Source: Galerina marginata | Lineage: Eukaryota > Basidiomycota > Agaricomycetes > Agaricales > Galerinaceae | Direction: 5' to 3' | Length of the DNA: 64,000 nucleotides | Assembly (NCBI GenBank): GCA_023014335.1 | Contig: JAECYW010000009.1 | Location: 2,108,001 to 2,172,000 of the forward strand | Part shown: positions 21,566 to 33,190 of the stretch, piece after piece | Numbering within the stretch: position 1 is the stretch's first letter | Layout: the number at the start of each line of letters is the position of its first letter | Translations under genes and position numbers: made by a program | The notes under the pieces: model-generated | Told to the model about the DNA's origin: nothing | What the model saw: the letters and a program-made list of their open reading frames with translations, nothing else | Database searches by the model: none

Positions 21566-22717
21566 CTAGTACTCCCAAGGTTCGAGGATAATATTCATCT
21601 CCATCATTTCTAACAACCGGCCCAAAGTACCCACCTGCTGGTAATAATGCTGCTTGAGCGTCCAGTCAGTTTTGCGAGCGCGGTCGAAGTCGATGATACG
21701 GTATTTATGAGTGTGGTGGTGATAAGGGCATATCATTCCAGGAAGACTAACTGTGCTAGGTGAAGAGGGGATTTGGGACACAGGTGAAGTAGGTGATGTC
21801 AGGATGTTGGAATAACGCATGTCGGGCTGGTCTATGCCCAGTTGGGACAGATCGCTGAAGACCTCCCAGATGTCGGAACTGCTCGGATGGATGTCAGTTA
21901 GAGGGGGGGACCATGGCTAAGATCCTCTAAGATCCAGAATGCTTACCGATCGGGGATTCGTTCTCCCAGGGGAAGGTGTTCGCCTACTCTTTCGAGGACT
22001 AGGATTGAAAGCCGGGTTGGTACATTCCTCCTCTGAGCTACCTTCGTTTCGGGTTCACGTTTGGAGGGGTTGGCTGCTGGTGCCATCGACAAAGGCCCGA
22101 GTTCCCCTTCAAACCAGCCATAACACCGAGGTATGGCAACACCTTGCAGAACCTCCATTTCGTCGTACATCGACGCTTCGCTAGCCAGGTCGTCGACATG
22201 TGCTTCATCTGCGACCTTGACGACCAGTTCTGGTAAATAAGAGAGGGGAGGCAGAGGCTTGTCGTAAGGCGGATTGGACGTGGCGCGGTCCTGGAGATGG
22301 GGAAGGCTGGTAGAATAGACGCTCCCACAACGTCCGCTTCCTATGAGGTCCATTATAGAAATGGTCAGCTGGAGGTCTCCCGCCGGTGGTAGAACAGATG
22401 GGAGGCGAGCGGGTGGTCCATCTGGCAGAACAGACGGCTGCAGAGTACGAAAACCTTTGGCTGGCTCCGGCGTTCGACGGCGTAGAGTGACACTTATGTG
22501 CTTGCCATTTTCGTCTGCTACGAAGTCGTTTATGACCAAGCTGCGTATTGCATTCAACTCCTGGCAGAGTTTAGCATGGTGGACACTAGGATAGGAATAA
22601 AGTTGATAAATCGTACCAGGGGCTCTGGCCGCATATTGTAGGTTGACAAAGGCAAATAGGGGATCCGATTTATGTGACGAAAGACAGTTGACATCCTGGA
22701 TAGATACCCGGTGTTCC
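21566..22717 (-). CDS. Degenerate protein-kinase-like protein, 5' end unresolved
   Basis: The 3' exons 22717-21942 and 21874-21566 (borders approximate) read as a kinase-like fold. DLIGSGRCGSVYST is a glycine-rich loop, ELVVKVAD holds the ATP-binding lysine, EASMYDEMEVLQG fits helix C, and LSILVLERVGEHL is the hinge. In the second exon LGIDQPDMRYSNIL stands where HRDxxxxN should be (Asp and Asn kept, His replaced). YRIIDFDRA stands for DFG, with Asp in place of Gly. Such sequences form large fungus-specific groups whose activity is unknown. An in-frame stop just above 22717 means at least one further 5' exon. The region 22731-23081 has candidate coding (MDPQIDAISISALSGAI...) with its own intron signals, but I could not join it with confidence. 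Confidence 0.65.
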
Positions 22718-23592
22718 TAAGGAAAGCTGATCATAAGATCGCGTCACTGTCTGCAGATTCGGGATGTTCTGCGGGCGATGGTGTGCGCAATGAAGTCGTC
22801 ATGATATAGACAGCCGGCTGCATGCATAGATCGCGTCCACATCCTTGTTCGCCATAAAAATTCGCCCCAACAAGTCTGGGTGCAATTGGTGGATGGTCTC
22901 GGCACCGTGGGTGTTCGTAAATAGCAGCTAGAATAGGTGAAGGCAGCGCCGTTGAGTTAGGGCAAGTGTTGATAGTAACGACCAGAGAGAAATTCGAACA
23001 AGCAATTGCACCCGACAGAGCGGATATTGAAATCGCGTCAATCTGTGGATCCATCCTCAAACAACAGCAAAGGGTGGGCATCAAAATTCATCGAAATTCT
23101 ACGTTAAATAACAAGTCGTACAGGTACATGAGCCTTAAGCTGGTGATATCATAACATACATAAGTAGGAAAAGAGAAATGCAGGCCGTTACTTATTTGAA
23201 TTTTAAGTAAAAAATAATTTGAATGTGGAGGGCCATACGCGAGGCGGGGGGGTTGGATAGTGGGATCAGCCGATGGATGAAAGCTGATAGATAGCTTGAG
23301 AATCAGATGCGAGAGAGCGACGACAAGAGATGGAGACTGAGGGGAGAGAAAGTGCACATGCACTTGGATAAGGGAAAGAGATGGACGGAGAGAAAGAAAA
23401 TAAATAAGAAAATGGAGATGAAAGACAGGAAAATGGACGGGACGCCTTTGTCGAAGGCTGCAAAAGTCCATTCAAGAAAACGCTCAGGGCTCCGGCAAAC
23501 AGCTCCCTCTGCCCGCAAAGAAAGCAGAAATGGCCAGCCGAGCAAACATACCACACAACGCACACACCACAGAGCACCAACCAACCAACCAC
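22718..23592. other. Region with possible 5' exons and SAP-gene 3' flank
   Basis: The left part may contain the missing first exon or exons of the kinase-like gene. An ATG at 23081 on the minus strand opens a plausible frame that includes a gtcgtt...ctaac...tag intron candidate. From about 23215 to 23592 the plus strand is strongly purine-rich, with no recognised gene. It is probably the 3' flank of the SAP-domain gene and untranslated sequence. Confidence 0.4.
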
Positions 23593-26500
23593 TCACTCAA
23601 CCTCCATCCGCTCGTTCTCCCCACCCTGCCCTCCCAAACTCAACGGCCCAACCCGGCTCCTCCTCCGCGCGTACTCGCTCTGTCTCGCCCGCTTCTTCGC
23701 ACTCAGCAATACACCCCCGCCCCCGCCGCTCGCCCTGGAGCGTATCCCACCCCCATAGCTCGCCCTGGACACCTTGGCACCGAGGCTCGAGCGTGTCTTC
23801 CCGCTCCCGGAGGCGCGGGGTTTCGGAGCCAAAGACGACGCGACAGAGGCTACGCTGCTTCCGCTCGCGGCTCGCTGCGAAGCGAGGCGCGCGATGACTT
23901 TGGATCGGGAGATGCGCGGTTTGCGGCCGTTAAGGGAGCGGGTGCGGGTGGATCCCACTATGCCAGTTGTGTTGGAGTTTGGTTTGGCAGATGTACCATC
24001 CTCCCTTGCGCCACTGCTAGACGAGGATTCACCGCTCAGATTGCGCTTCTTCACAGGCGTCGGTATGCCTGATTGCTGGGGCAACAGTAGGGGCTTGCTA
24101 AATATTCCTCCTTGTCTTGGGGAGAACGGACCAGATGGCGATGTAGCACCGCTCAGAGCTGGTGAGTGAACGGCTGGGCTGTTGGTAATCGCCCCCAAAG
24201 CCTGCTTCGTGTCCTTGTCTTCTACAACGGGGTTCAGACCCCTGCCAGCGGCACCAGAAGACGACCGCGTTGCCTTCGCCAACGAACTAGCAGTCGGCGC
24301 CAACAGTCTTGACGTCGAGAGCCTCGAGGAACCCGAGCCCACACCCGCCGACGTCCGCGACGCAACCGAAGTCCGACCAAGAAGGTTCTTCGAGCCCATA
24401 CTCCCCACAGTGCCGATAGCCGACACCTTAGAAGACGACAGTCTTGTCCCAATAGATGAGACAGCGTTTGAGCTCGTCCGCGACCGAGTGCTCGCACCCG
24501 TGCCCGTGCCTGCGATAGAACTGGTCCGCGAGGAGGATGGGACAGACGGCACGATTGAACTTGTTCGACTCCGAGTCGACCGCGTGCCGGCGTTACTCTG
24601 CAAGCTGTTGTTGTTAAACGATGGAAGTGGCGACCGTGAGCTCGAGGTTCCCGTGGATGATGCGATGGAGCCTCTTGTGGCAGTCGAAGAGGCGTTCGTC
24701 GCGGCAGTGGTTCTTGCCATGCTGACCCGGACAGAAGGGGCTTTGCTACCACTGGCGACCGCCGTAGTCGATGTGGGTTTCGCAGGGACAATGGAGGACT
24801 TCTTTGCGGGCACAAGGGATGGCGGGCCCATGGCTGACTTCTCTTTCTCTTTGATTAGTTCAGCTTTAAGCGGGGCAGCTTTTGGGATACTGCTTGGCAC
24901 CGCGGCAGTTGGTGCCTTTCCACGGTTCCATACACTTTGAACGAGTGTCTTCGCAGAGGACAAGAATCCAAATCTTGAAGGCTTGGGTTTGGGTTTGACT
25001 AGAAGGTCAATGTATATCAGTTAAAACAATGAAGGAACGAAAGAAAAAATATCCCACCTAAACTCTGCCTCGGTCGACCTACACTGACCCTTCCACCATG
25101 ACTTTTCCTGCCAGCCAACACACCAGCACCATGAGCAGCACTACTCCGCCGCCTTGCCCTATTTGCTTCAAGCTTCTTCCGAATCGCCTCCCTCTCCTTC
25201 TCCAACTCCGTCCGCCTCTGTTGCTCATCCTCCAGCTGCTTCCGCTCCTCTTCAGGCGTCGGTTCATCCTCAGGAGCAATCCTTACACGCTTGCCACCTC
25301 TATCCGCCGCCTCTTCCTCTGGTTCGTCATCTTCATCGTCATCCTCGTCCATGCCGAAGGCCCCAGGAATGACAACTTTCGCCTTCGCCCGGCGTCCGTT
25401 GCTTATCACCCTCGTAGAACTCGCCCTTCCAGCAACCGCACTCGGCCGGCGGGGTCCAGACGCAGCCCCACCATCCCTCTCAATGGCACTCGACTTGCGT
25501 TTCTTGCCCACCACCACCTTCCCTTCCTCAACGCCCAGCCCTCCCAGTCCAAGTACGCGCATCGCTTTCGGGGGTGACCTCTCCCCCCTTCTCTTCACTA
25601 GCTCGTCGATCCCCTCCATTTTCCGGAAGTCCTCCTCGTGCATCTTCTGGAATTTATCCGTGATCTCGCCGCGTCCAAGTCGCGACACGGGCATGGGCTT
25701 GATCTCACGCAGGGGCTCTTTCTTTGCGTTTGGATGTAGCTTGGCGATGATGTCTGCTCCGATCTCGTCTACGCCATCCTCGCGTAGCTTCTGGTTTAGG
25801 TCGTCGAGGACAGCTGCAGCTGCCAAGCGGAATTGGTCATTGGTTACTTTATGTTGGGGTGTGCCGAAGATGAAGGGTTCAGGTGACTTGGGGATGTTTG
25901 GGGTCATGGCGCCGGGCATGGCGACGTCGTTATCTGTGGAGGTGTAGGTGTCTTCTGCTGTCTTCATCTCAACCGAAGGCGGCAGGTCGTCCAATGTCAA
26001 AGTAGGATAAATTCCTTTCATCTGCACGTCGTCTTCCCCTCTGGGAGGCCAAGTGCTCAGACTACCAAACCCAAACCCAGCACCACTAGGCGCAGGGCTT
26101 CCGAAAGTGATATCGAAGGTGGTTTGGAAAGGCTTGAGCTGCGGTGTGCCACACTCACCCGCGCCGTAGCTCGTGTCGAAGCTGCTGCCAGGATTGTGGG
26201 ATAGTGGGTTAGACACAAGTCTGATGGTGGTCGTAGGCTGTGCTTGGCGCGTGGGTGTAGATGGGACCGTTAGGCCCATACTCAGACGGGCGTTGGGTGG
26301 AGCTGGGGCACCTGGCCGTAAGGCATGCCCTGGTAGGACCTCGCCAGTGCCACCGATAGACATCCGGGTGTCGTTTAGAGTGAAATGGTCGGTTTGGGGC
26401 ATGGAAGTTGATTCTGGGAGGGAGGCGTATGGCGTTGACATTTGAGAGAGTTCGTCTGGGCGTTCTTGTATGGGCGGGGGGAAAGCGCCGCTATCTTTGG

Positions 26501-27084
26501 AAGAGGTGGTTGAAGCTAGGGTGGATTTAGAGCCTGCGCTACGTTTAAGGCCAAGGGAAGTGGCTAGAGCTTTAATAGAAGAGCTGACAGTCGAGGCTGT
26601 GAATTTCAATAGAACGATCAGTTAATTGATTGTAGATATCAGTGAAGTGAAACTCACATTTAGAGCTACCAGTTCCAAACTCGCTCGTATGTCCGTTCAA
26701 GTTAATTGTGCGTTGGGACGAGAGTGTGCCCTGGGATGAATTTTCTTCAACCTCCTCGATGCTGTCCATGACCATCTCCCATTGTTCGCTCGGCCGAGGC
26801 GGTCTTGAGGTCTGAAGAACCTCTTCGTCCCTGATTTCCTCAACCTGGTCTTCCTCCATATGTTGAGGTTGAATTGGAATTGGACCGCTTAGCTCGCTCC
26901 TCGCAGCGATGCTCAACGGCGAGTCCTTAGGTAAAGTCTGCGCATGTTGCCTGAGTTTCTGGATAAGCTCCACATTCTTGCCGTTGGCCTTGATGGAATG
27001 TATTTTGCACAGTTTGACGAGCTGTTCTCGTTTAAGGGAGTGTAAGGCTGGAGAATTGAAAAGAATTTGGGTGGTCGTCGACAT
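23593..27084 (-). CDS. SAP-domain, Ser/Arg-rich chromatin or spindle protein
   Basis: Three exons, 27084-26658, 26596-25058 and 24998-23593, give 1,123 residues. Residues 8-45 form a SAP motif (LFNSPALHSLKREQLVKLCK, then IKANGKNVELIQKLRQHAQ), a helix-extended-helix that binds A/T-rich scaffold DNA. A middle part has SxIP-like and TP-rich sites, then a highly charged coiled coil about residues 600-660 (EEERKQLEDEQQRRTELEKE). The C-terminal third is basic and rich in Ser, Thr and Arg, with repeated TRSRTSS and RTSS units and TPVKKRNLS. SAP plus basic, Ser/Thr-rich microtubule-binding sequence is the layout of animal NuSAP spindle proteins, so a mitotic chromatin or spindle role is a reasonable guess but unproven. 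The start MSTTTQ was chosen as the first ATG in frame. Confidence 0.8.
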
Positions 27085-27252
27085 CAGAGGCGTGGAGTCA
27101 TCAAGTTTCGGTAAGACTGACGAAATGAGCGAAAGTTCAACCAAACGATATCAGTCATGTGACCGCGTTTATTGGTAAGCCGCCATCAATGATCGCAAAG
27201 CGAAGTTAGCGAACTCAACGTCCTGATAAGAGCGTTGACGCACTCGCACAGC
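27085..27252. promoter_or_regulatory. Divergent promoter between SAP gene and F-box gene
   Basis: Only 168 bp separate the ATGs of two head-to-head genes, so both must be driven from this interval. It contains tcatgtgacc near 27152, a possible bHLH-type site. The F-box copy downstream keeps a diverged version of the right half (agcgttgac before the ATG), showing that part of this promoter was duplicated with the gene. Confidence 0.55.
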
Positions 27253-29052
27253 ATGGATAGCAGCAGCAGTGTTGGTGCAGGAGAATCTGTCGACAAGTGA
27301 GGTTAAAACATCAGCTCTTCAAGTATACTAATTGTGGGCATTTTCAGTAACGAGGATCTACTGGGAAACAATCAAATCGAGGTTCATTCCTCAGGGTCGA
27401 CCACCACGCGATCAGCCCAGTCGCAAGTATTGGGCAATCTCGACCTCCTCCAATCCATATTTTCCTTCTTCCACTGCGACGTAGAAGCCGTCTCTCGTAT
27501 TCCTGTCCCGGATAGCCAGCACCTTCTCTGGGCTTCGTTGACATGCAGGACCTTCTTCGAGCCCTCCATGAACATTCTCTGGCGTACGATGGACTCTTGG
27601 GAGCCTTTGTTGCAGGTCATTCCTGTCTTGACCAGAGAAGAGATATTTCGTGTGAGTTGAGATTTTCGTAATATTCATTCTCGGAACCTGAGTTTCCTGT
27701 AGACCATGGATGGGATTGTTCGCGAAGAAGACCTTCAAAGATTACATCTATACGGCCGGCGAACTAGGCGCCTTGACCTTCCGAAGTTAAAGCGCTCCTT
27801 CGTTTCTCCCTACATTTACACCTTTATTTCGCAGCTCTCCCATTCTCATCTCTTCCCAGCTCTCAGGCAATTAATCATCCAAGATATCGATGGCATCTCT
27901 GAACAGAACTTGCCTGGCCTTTTCCTTACCCCCTCACCATCACTCTCCGAACTCTCCATCAGCGGTATTTTCCCTGCCACTGTAAACACTATGGCTGCTC
28001 TCTTTCAGAGCGTCAATATGAAGTCACCAACACTTCGCAGCCTTACTTTGGCAGGTGTATTTTTCATTTCTGGCACCAATCCGTTGAGCCTTGTCAACCA
28101 GTTCGAAAAACTGGAGACATTACGGATTGATACTAGTTTCACGAACTTTCCAGGGAACACCTTGGACCATTTCTCCAAATTGATGTGCTTGAAAAGCCTC
28201 TGCATTATTTTCGTTGATCGGTCTTCGTTTTCTTCACCATCATCGACAATCTCTTCTTTCGAAGCGCTTGACAGTCTTGAACTTTCTGCGAAGGCAAGCG
28301 ACGTCCTGGCCGTTCTTCAGCACATAGATGTACCGCACTTGAAACGGATTCGTGTTCACTTCGCTTCTCTGGGCCCCGGCGCATCGCAAGAAATCCTAGG
28401 AAAATGCATTCAAAGCATTAGCCTTCTGACGAAAGCAACACAGACACTCGAAACTGTTCACATCACATCGGCTAATGCATCCACTCGCATACCTCTAGAG
28501 GAGCTTGCACAACTTAAAGCGCATACGAAAGTTATGCACATAAACATGACACTGGATATGATCTCGCATCAGAAGATCCGAGGTCTTTTCGAAACATCAA
28601 GTCAGACCTGGGTGTCAATTGAAACTTTGACGCTCAGAGCTGGAATGAAAGCATGGTCATATGCTCTATCTATCTATCGTTTGCTCAGATTACTTGACTT
28701 TTTTCCGAACCTCAAATATTTAGCGATGTCTGTCGTCATCAGGACGGGACCCGAAACAAGTGACTTCATGCAAAAGGCGGTGCAAAAACAGGTTCCGTGT
28801 CACAATCTCCAGGAGTTAACATTATTACCATGTGAAGATTCAAGCCAGGTAATTCCTCAGACCGCTACTACCATGATTGAATACGCCTTTGATCTCTCAC
28901 GCTACATCGTCCACTTCTGTCCCCATCTGAAAACGCTCGATTTATCAAGGATCACTGAAGTTCCCTCCGATTGGCGGGAAGCGGTGAAGGCCATGGTTAG
29001 AGGACTCCAGGAAGAAAGGAATAGGGGACACGTCTGCCTGGCCAGAGGATGA
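27253..29052 (+). CDS. F-box protein, tandem copy 1
   Basis: Exons 27253-27296, 27348-27651 and 27703-29052 give 565 residues. The F-box-like segment is LGNLDLLQSIFSFFHCDVEA, then HLLWASLTCRTFFEPSMNIL and WRTMDSWEPLLQ at about residues 38-110. F-box proteins recruit substrates to SCF ubiquitin ligases. The remaining 450 residues have the spaced Leu/Ile pattern of a diverged leucine-rich repeat domain (SPTLRSLTLAGVF, FEKLETLRID, CPHLKTLDLSRI), which would bind the substrate. Agaricomycetes carry hundreds of such rapidly diversifying genes. Exon borders, length and promoter match the next gene exactly, so the two arose by tandem duplication. Confidence 0.88.
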
Positions 29053-29552
29053 GTCGTGGATTCAGAACAAATCGGAATTTACTGTTATGACATTCGCTAT
29101 CTGTATGTATCTAACTCATTTCAATTTTGTCGCCTACAGGTGACTGAGCTTAGAGGATTCTTCTAGCCCGGGCGAGAAATATTGTTATTTTGTGAAAATT
29201 TGGTAGGTTATCACGGATAGAAGTTGAACCCAACCATGGCTAAACGGGCGTCTAAATCGGCTGATTGTCCGATTTAGATCATCCGCTTCCACCTCACCTA
29301 CCATCAACGACGAACAACTGCGACTTCAGGATGGATAAAAAACCCACTAGGACCAACATCTTTATCCTTCTTAGTTTAGATGATGATAGGCAAATGGACG
29401 TGATAGTCTGCACTCTGCTTGTTAAATGAACAAGATTGGTCACGTAATGGGGTTCATTGGTAAGCCATGTCGCAGTGGCCATGGCCATCACCGATTCAGA
29501 CTCAGTCACTCAGAGCGAGCCAAGAGCAGAGCTGCTTAGGAGCGTTGACAGC
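29053..29552. other. Intergenic region between F-box copies
   Basis: About 500 bp. It contains the 3' flank of copy 1 and the promoter of copy 2, including the agcgttgac block shared with the region before copy 1. No gene recognised. Confidence 0.5.
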
Positions 29553-31349
29553 ATGGATAGCAGTAGTATCTCGGTCAGTGCTGGTGCAGAAGAATCTAGC
29601 GACAAGTGAGTGATAAAACACCAGCTCTTCGCGTAAACTAATTTTGGGAACTTTCAGTGATCAGGAATTGCCGGACAACGACGCGATTCGTTTTTCAGCG
29701 TCCACCACCAGGCAGTTAGCCCAGTCGCAAGTGTTGGGCAATCTCGACCTCCTCCAATCCGTCTTTTCCTTCTTCCACAACGACGTAGAACCCGTCTCTC
29801 GTATTCCTATCCCGGACAGCCAGCACCTTCTCTGGGCATCGTTGACATGCAAGACTTTCTTCGAGCCCGCCATGAACATCCTCTGGCGTGCAATGGACTC
29901 GTGGGAGCCCTTGTTGCAGCTCATTCCTGCCTTGATTAGAGGAGAGAACAAATATGTGAGTTTAGATTTTCATGATATCTATTCACCAAACTCATTTTGC
30001 AGACCATGGAGGGAATTATTCACGAAGAAGACCTTCAAAGACTACGTCTATATGGCCGGCGGACAAGGCGACTTGACCTCCAAGTTCAGGCGCACCCCAT
30101 CGCTTCCTACACTTACACTTGCCTCTTGCAACTCTCCCATTCTCATTTTTTTCCTGCTCTCCAGCAATTAATTATCCCAGATCTTGGATACATTGATGAG
30201 GAAGACTATCCTGGGCTGTTTCTAATTCCTTCATCAATGCTGTTTGAATTGACCATCGGACAAATTGATCTTTTCACGGGAAATATTGCGGCCTCATTTC
30301 TCCAAAATGTCTGTATGAAATCACCAACCATTCGAAAGCTGGCTTTGACAGGTTATTTAACTGGTTCCACCGATTTGTTGAACTTTGTCAACCAATTCGC
30401 CAATTTGGAGACTTTACGGATTGACTGTTGTTACACAGATCTTCCAGGAGATATCCTGGAGCGCTTCTCCAAGTTGGCATGCTTGAAGGCCCTTCATATT
30501 CGTTTCAGAGAGGACTCTTCATTTGTTCCTTCATCCTCAAAATCTTGCTTTAAGGCACTCCATGACCTTGACATTTCCGCGTCGGCAAGTCAAATCTTGG
30601 TTATTCTTCGGCATATGGTCCTGCAGCTCTTGAAGGTGATTCGGGTCCACATCACCTCTTCAGGGGATGATGCATCGCAAGCCTCTCTCGGAGAATGTGT
30701 CCAACAAATCAGCATGACAACGACTGCGACACAATCCCTCAAAACTGTTCATATCACGTCAGCTAATGCTAGTTTGGCCATCCCCGCCTCAGAGCTCAAG
30801 TGCTTCCTGCAGGCACACATCACACACATAGACATATCAGTGGATCTGATTTCATACGAGTTGATCCAACGTGGTTTACCTAGCGGTGGCCTGCGAAATA
30901 TTGAAAAGTTGGTGCTTAGATCAGGAAGGGGCAAGGCCAAAATGGTTGGCCAACCAACGGTTATCAACCTCTTCGGCTGGCTTCAATGTTTGGTCCGTCT
31001 TCCAAATCTTAAACATCTAGCCGTCGCTATTTCCCTCCGGATGGATGCACGTAACGTTAATGACATGCATGCAAGGATTCAAAGCCCGGCTTCATGTCAC
31101 AAACTTCGAGAATTGGTATTCCTCCCATTCAACGATTCGCGCAGGGTCCTGTCGGTAGCTGGCAGTGCGACAGTCGAAAATGCTTTTGTTCTATCGCGTT
31201 ATATCATTCGTTTCTGCCCTCATCTGGAAAACCTTGACCTTTCGAGGATCACAGATATCGACGCAGATTGGCGCAAGGGGGTAAAGGTCATGGTTAAAGG
31301 GCTTCAGGAAACGGGGGAATCCGTGCATGTTTGCCAGGACAAAAAGTGA
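29553..31349 (+). CDS. F-box protein, tandem copy 2
   Basis: Exons 29553-29605, 29658-29955 and 30003-31349, again 565 residues, with introns at the same places as copy 1. The F-box region is almost unchanged (LGNLDLLQSVFSFFHNDVEP, HLLWASLTCKTFFEPAMNIL), while the LRR-like part has diverged much more. Segments that stay close are the post-F-box EEDLQRL...LYGRRTRRLDL, VHITSANAS and CPHLENLDLSRITD near the end. A conserved adaptor end with a drifting recognition end is what one expects if the two copies now target different substrates. Confidence 0.88.
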
Positions 31350-31850
31350 TGAATATTGCCGCGTAATTAAGTATGGGATGTAAATTCATTATACACACCG
31401 CATCGTGCCAGGCCCGACGTCTGAGGCCCTCGTGACCACGTAAACACCCACTCGCGAAATTCACGGCGCCTATTCCCAACATCGGAAATACCTTTCGACA
31501 TGTTTCTGGCCTCTTCCTTATGCCTTCATTGGCATTACGCTCGGTTGCACTGGATGGCATAACTCACTCTACTGAGGTTTTTGCAGCATCTCCAATTCAT
31601 ATCATAGCATCAGCGTTCAAGCGCGAGAGCTTGTGTTGCTCTCTAGAGCAGGCCAACTTTTGCCAACCTCGTTCAATCTCGTCAGCCAGTTTAATATACA
31701 TAACTAGCTATAGACTCATTGGTTATCACATCCAAGAATGCAATTTTCTGGGATGCTACCTGGAAATTTTGGGTTCTACAAGTGATGTCCCACTATTGTT
31801 CAGAACACTTTTTACCCTCGAAATCTGAGAAAAAAATAAAAATTGCCTTA

Positions 31851-32508
31851 CAGTATTTAACGGGTACTTTGTACACCAAAATTAACTTTGCTCAGTTTTC
31901 AATATGATGCCGTCCATAAAATATCAATAAAATTATATAAACATGTAGCTATACATCTCATAGTCTTTTATACCAAATTTCAGAGCATGAAGAGAACATC
32001 ATGTTGAGTAATTCACTCCTCAAGACGAAGTCATTTTCGCAGCCCGTTTATAAATACTTTGTACACCGGCTTTTACTTATCTGCCGGTCAGCTTTTCCTG
32101 GACTTTGTTAACCCTGATTTGTAATGCTATCAAATCTCGGCATCCCCCTTCCCCCTCTTCCATTGGTATTTCGCCATTTTCTCAGCGAGTTTGCATCCAA
32201 TTCCCCTAATTTCTTTTGCATAATATGTAGTTATGATACCTTAATGTCCTTAATGTAAAAAAGTTCCCAATTTTTCAGTGATTGCTATTCAAGAACCCAA
32301 ATACCATTTTCGGAAAACTATCCAATTTGGGTATCTCAGGCACCGGCACTGACCCACTTGATTTCTACCTTCCGTTCCGTACTTTTATATCGCCCATGGG
32401 CAGTACTCATGTGTAGGAAACCAAATATAATAGTAGATATACCCGATAGTCTCAAAAAACTCAACTGTACAAAGGACCCATAGTGTACAAAGTACCCGTT
32501 AAATACTG
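31851..32508. mobile_element. MITE of Tc1/mariner type with TA target duplication
   Basis: The 26 bp ends 31851-31876 and 32483-32508 are perfect inverted repeats beginning CAGTATTTAACGGGTACTTT. Both are flanked by the dinucleotide TA (31849-31850 and 32509-32510). CAGT at the tip and a TA duplication are the signature of the Tc1/mariner superfamily. The 658 bp interior is A/T-rich, lacks any transposase frame and holds an extra partial copy of the end motif (aaatactttgtacacc near 32052). It is therefore a non-autonomous element. The perfect TIRs suggest a fairly recent insertion. Confidence 0.9.
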
Positions 32509-32543
32509 TATTATCTCTGGGAAAAAAAGGCTTTCATTGTCCT

Positions 32544-33190
32544 GGTCACTGCATTCAGAGAATAAGCCTTCTGACACGAAATCCTCAAACCCTAAAATCC
32601 ATCCAGATCGATTCAGCTAATGTTGATCTCTATGTACCCCGGATGGAGCTCAAGTGGTTGAAATTGTGGACCAAAGTTTCCCAAATAGATATGACAGTCG
32701 ACGTCCTCACATCCAACACATACTCCTGTTTTTTATCGTTGGGCGGGGAGTGGTCGGCGTCTATCGAAGGTTTAACACTCAGGCCTGGCAGAACAATGCC
32801 AAATGGAGAGGCTCTTTCAATCTCTGGACTGCATGATTGTACTTGTGTTCCCAAACCTGAAGCAATTAAATGTTTCCATGAGTGATGGACTCGGCCCATG
32901 TTAACTTCATGCGAAAAGTGCTGATATGCGCAACAGCATGTTACAGCCTTCAAGAACTGGTATTGTTGCCCTTTAGGAACTTGGCCGTCGACTTTGACGC
33001 TATAGTTGGCGAGGTCTGCAGGGTATTCGTTGTTGCGCGCTACTAGTACATCCACTACCTCTGCCCTCATCTCAAGCACCTCGATCTATCCAGACTGGGC
33101 TTCATTTTGGACTCTGACTGGCAGGAAGGTGTTGAAATGACGGTCAATGAGCTACGAGAGTCAAGGGTCAGGATGAGCCATCATGTGTGT
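32544..33190 (+). pseudogene. Decayed third F-box gene copy, 3' part
   Basis: Beginning near 32556 (tgcattcagagaataagcc) the DNA aligns with the middle of the two F-box genes, where they have tgcattcaaagcattagcc. It passes through VDLYVPRMELKWLKLWTK (compare LAIPASELKCFLQAH in copy 2) and ends near 33190 with a counterpart of HFCPHLKTLDLSRI, readable from ccctcatctcaagcacctcg. Frames change at least three times and there are internal stops. The F-box half is missing. The mariner MITE ends only about 45 bp to the left, so the truncation may be linked to that insertion or precede it. Confidence 0.75.

Noticed and set aside
23266..23897. Long frames on both strands in the purine-rich tract
   Set aside because: Low-complexity sequence keeps several frames open at once. 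None shows family resemblance or good splice context.
24182..24940. Plus-strand frame of 252 codons
   Set aside because: It is the shadow of the SAP-domain gene's third exon. Its composition mirrors the Ser/Arg codons of the true strand.
25098..25947. Plus-strand frames of 159 and 218 codons
   Set aside because: Antisense to exon 2 of the SAP gene, which has a recognisable product.
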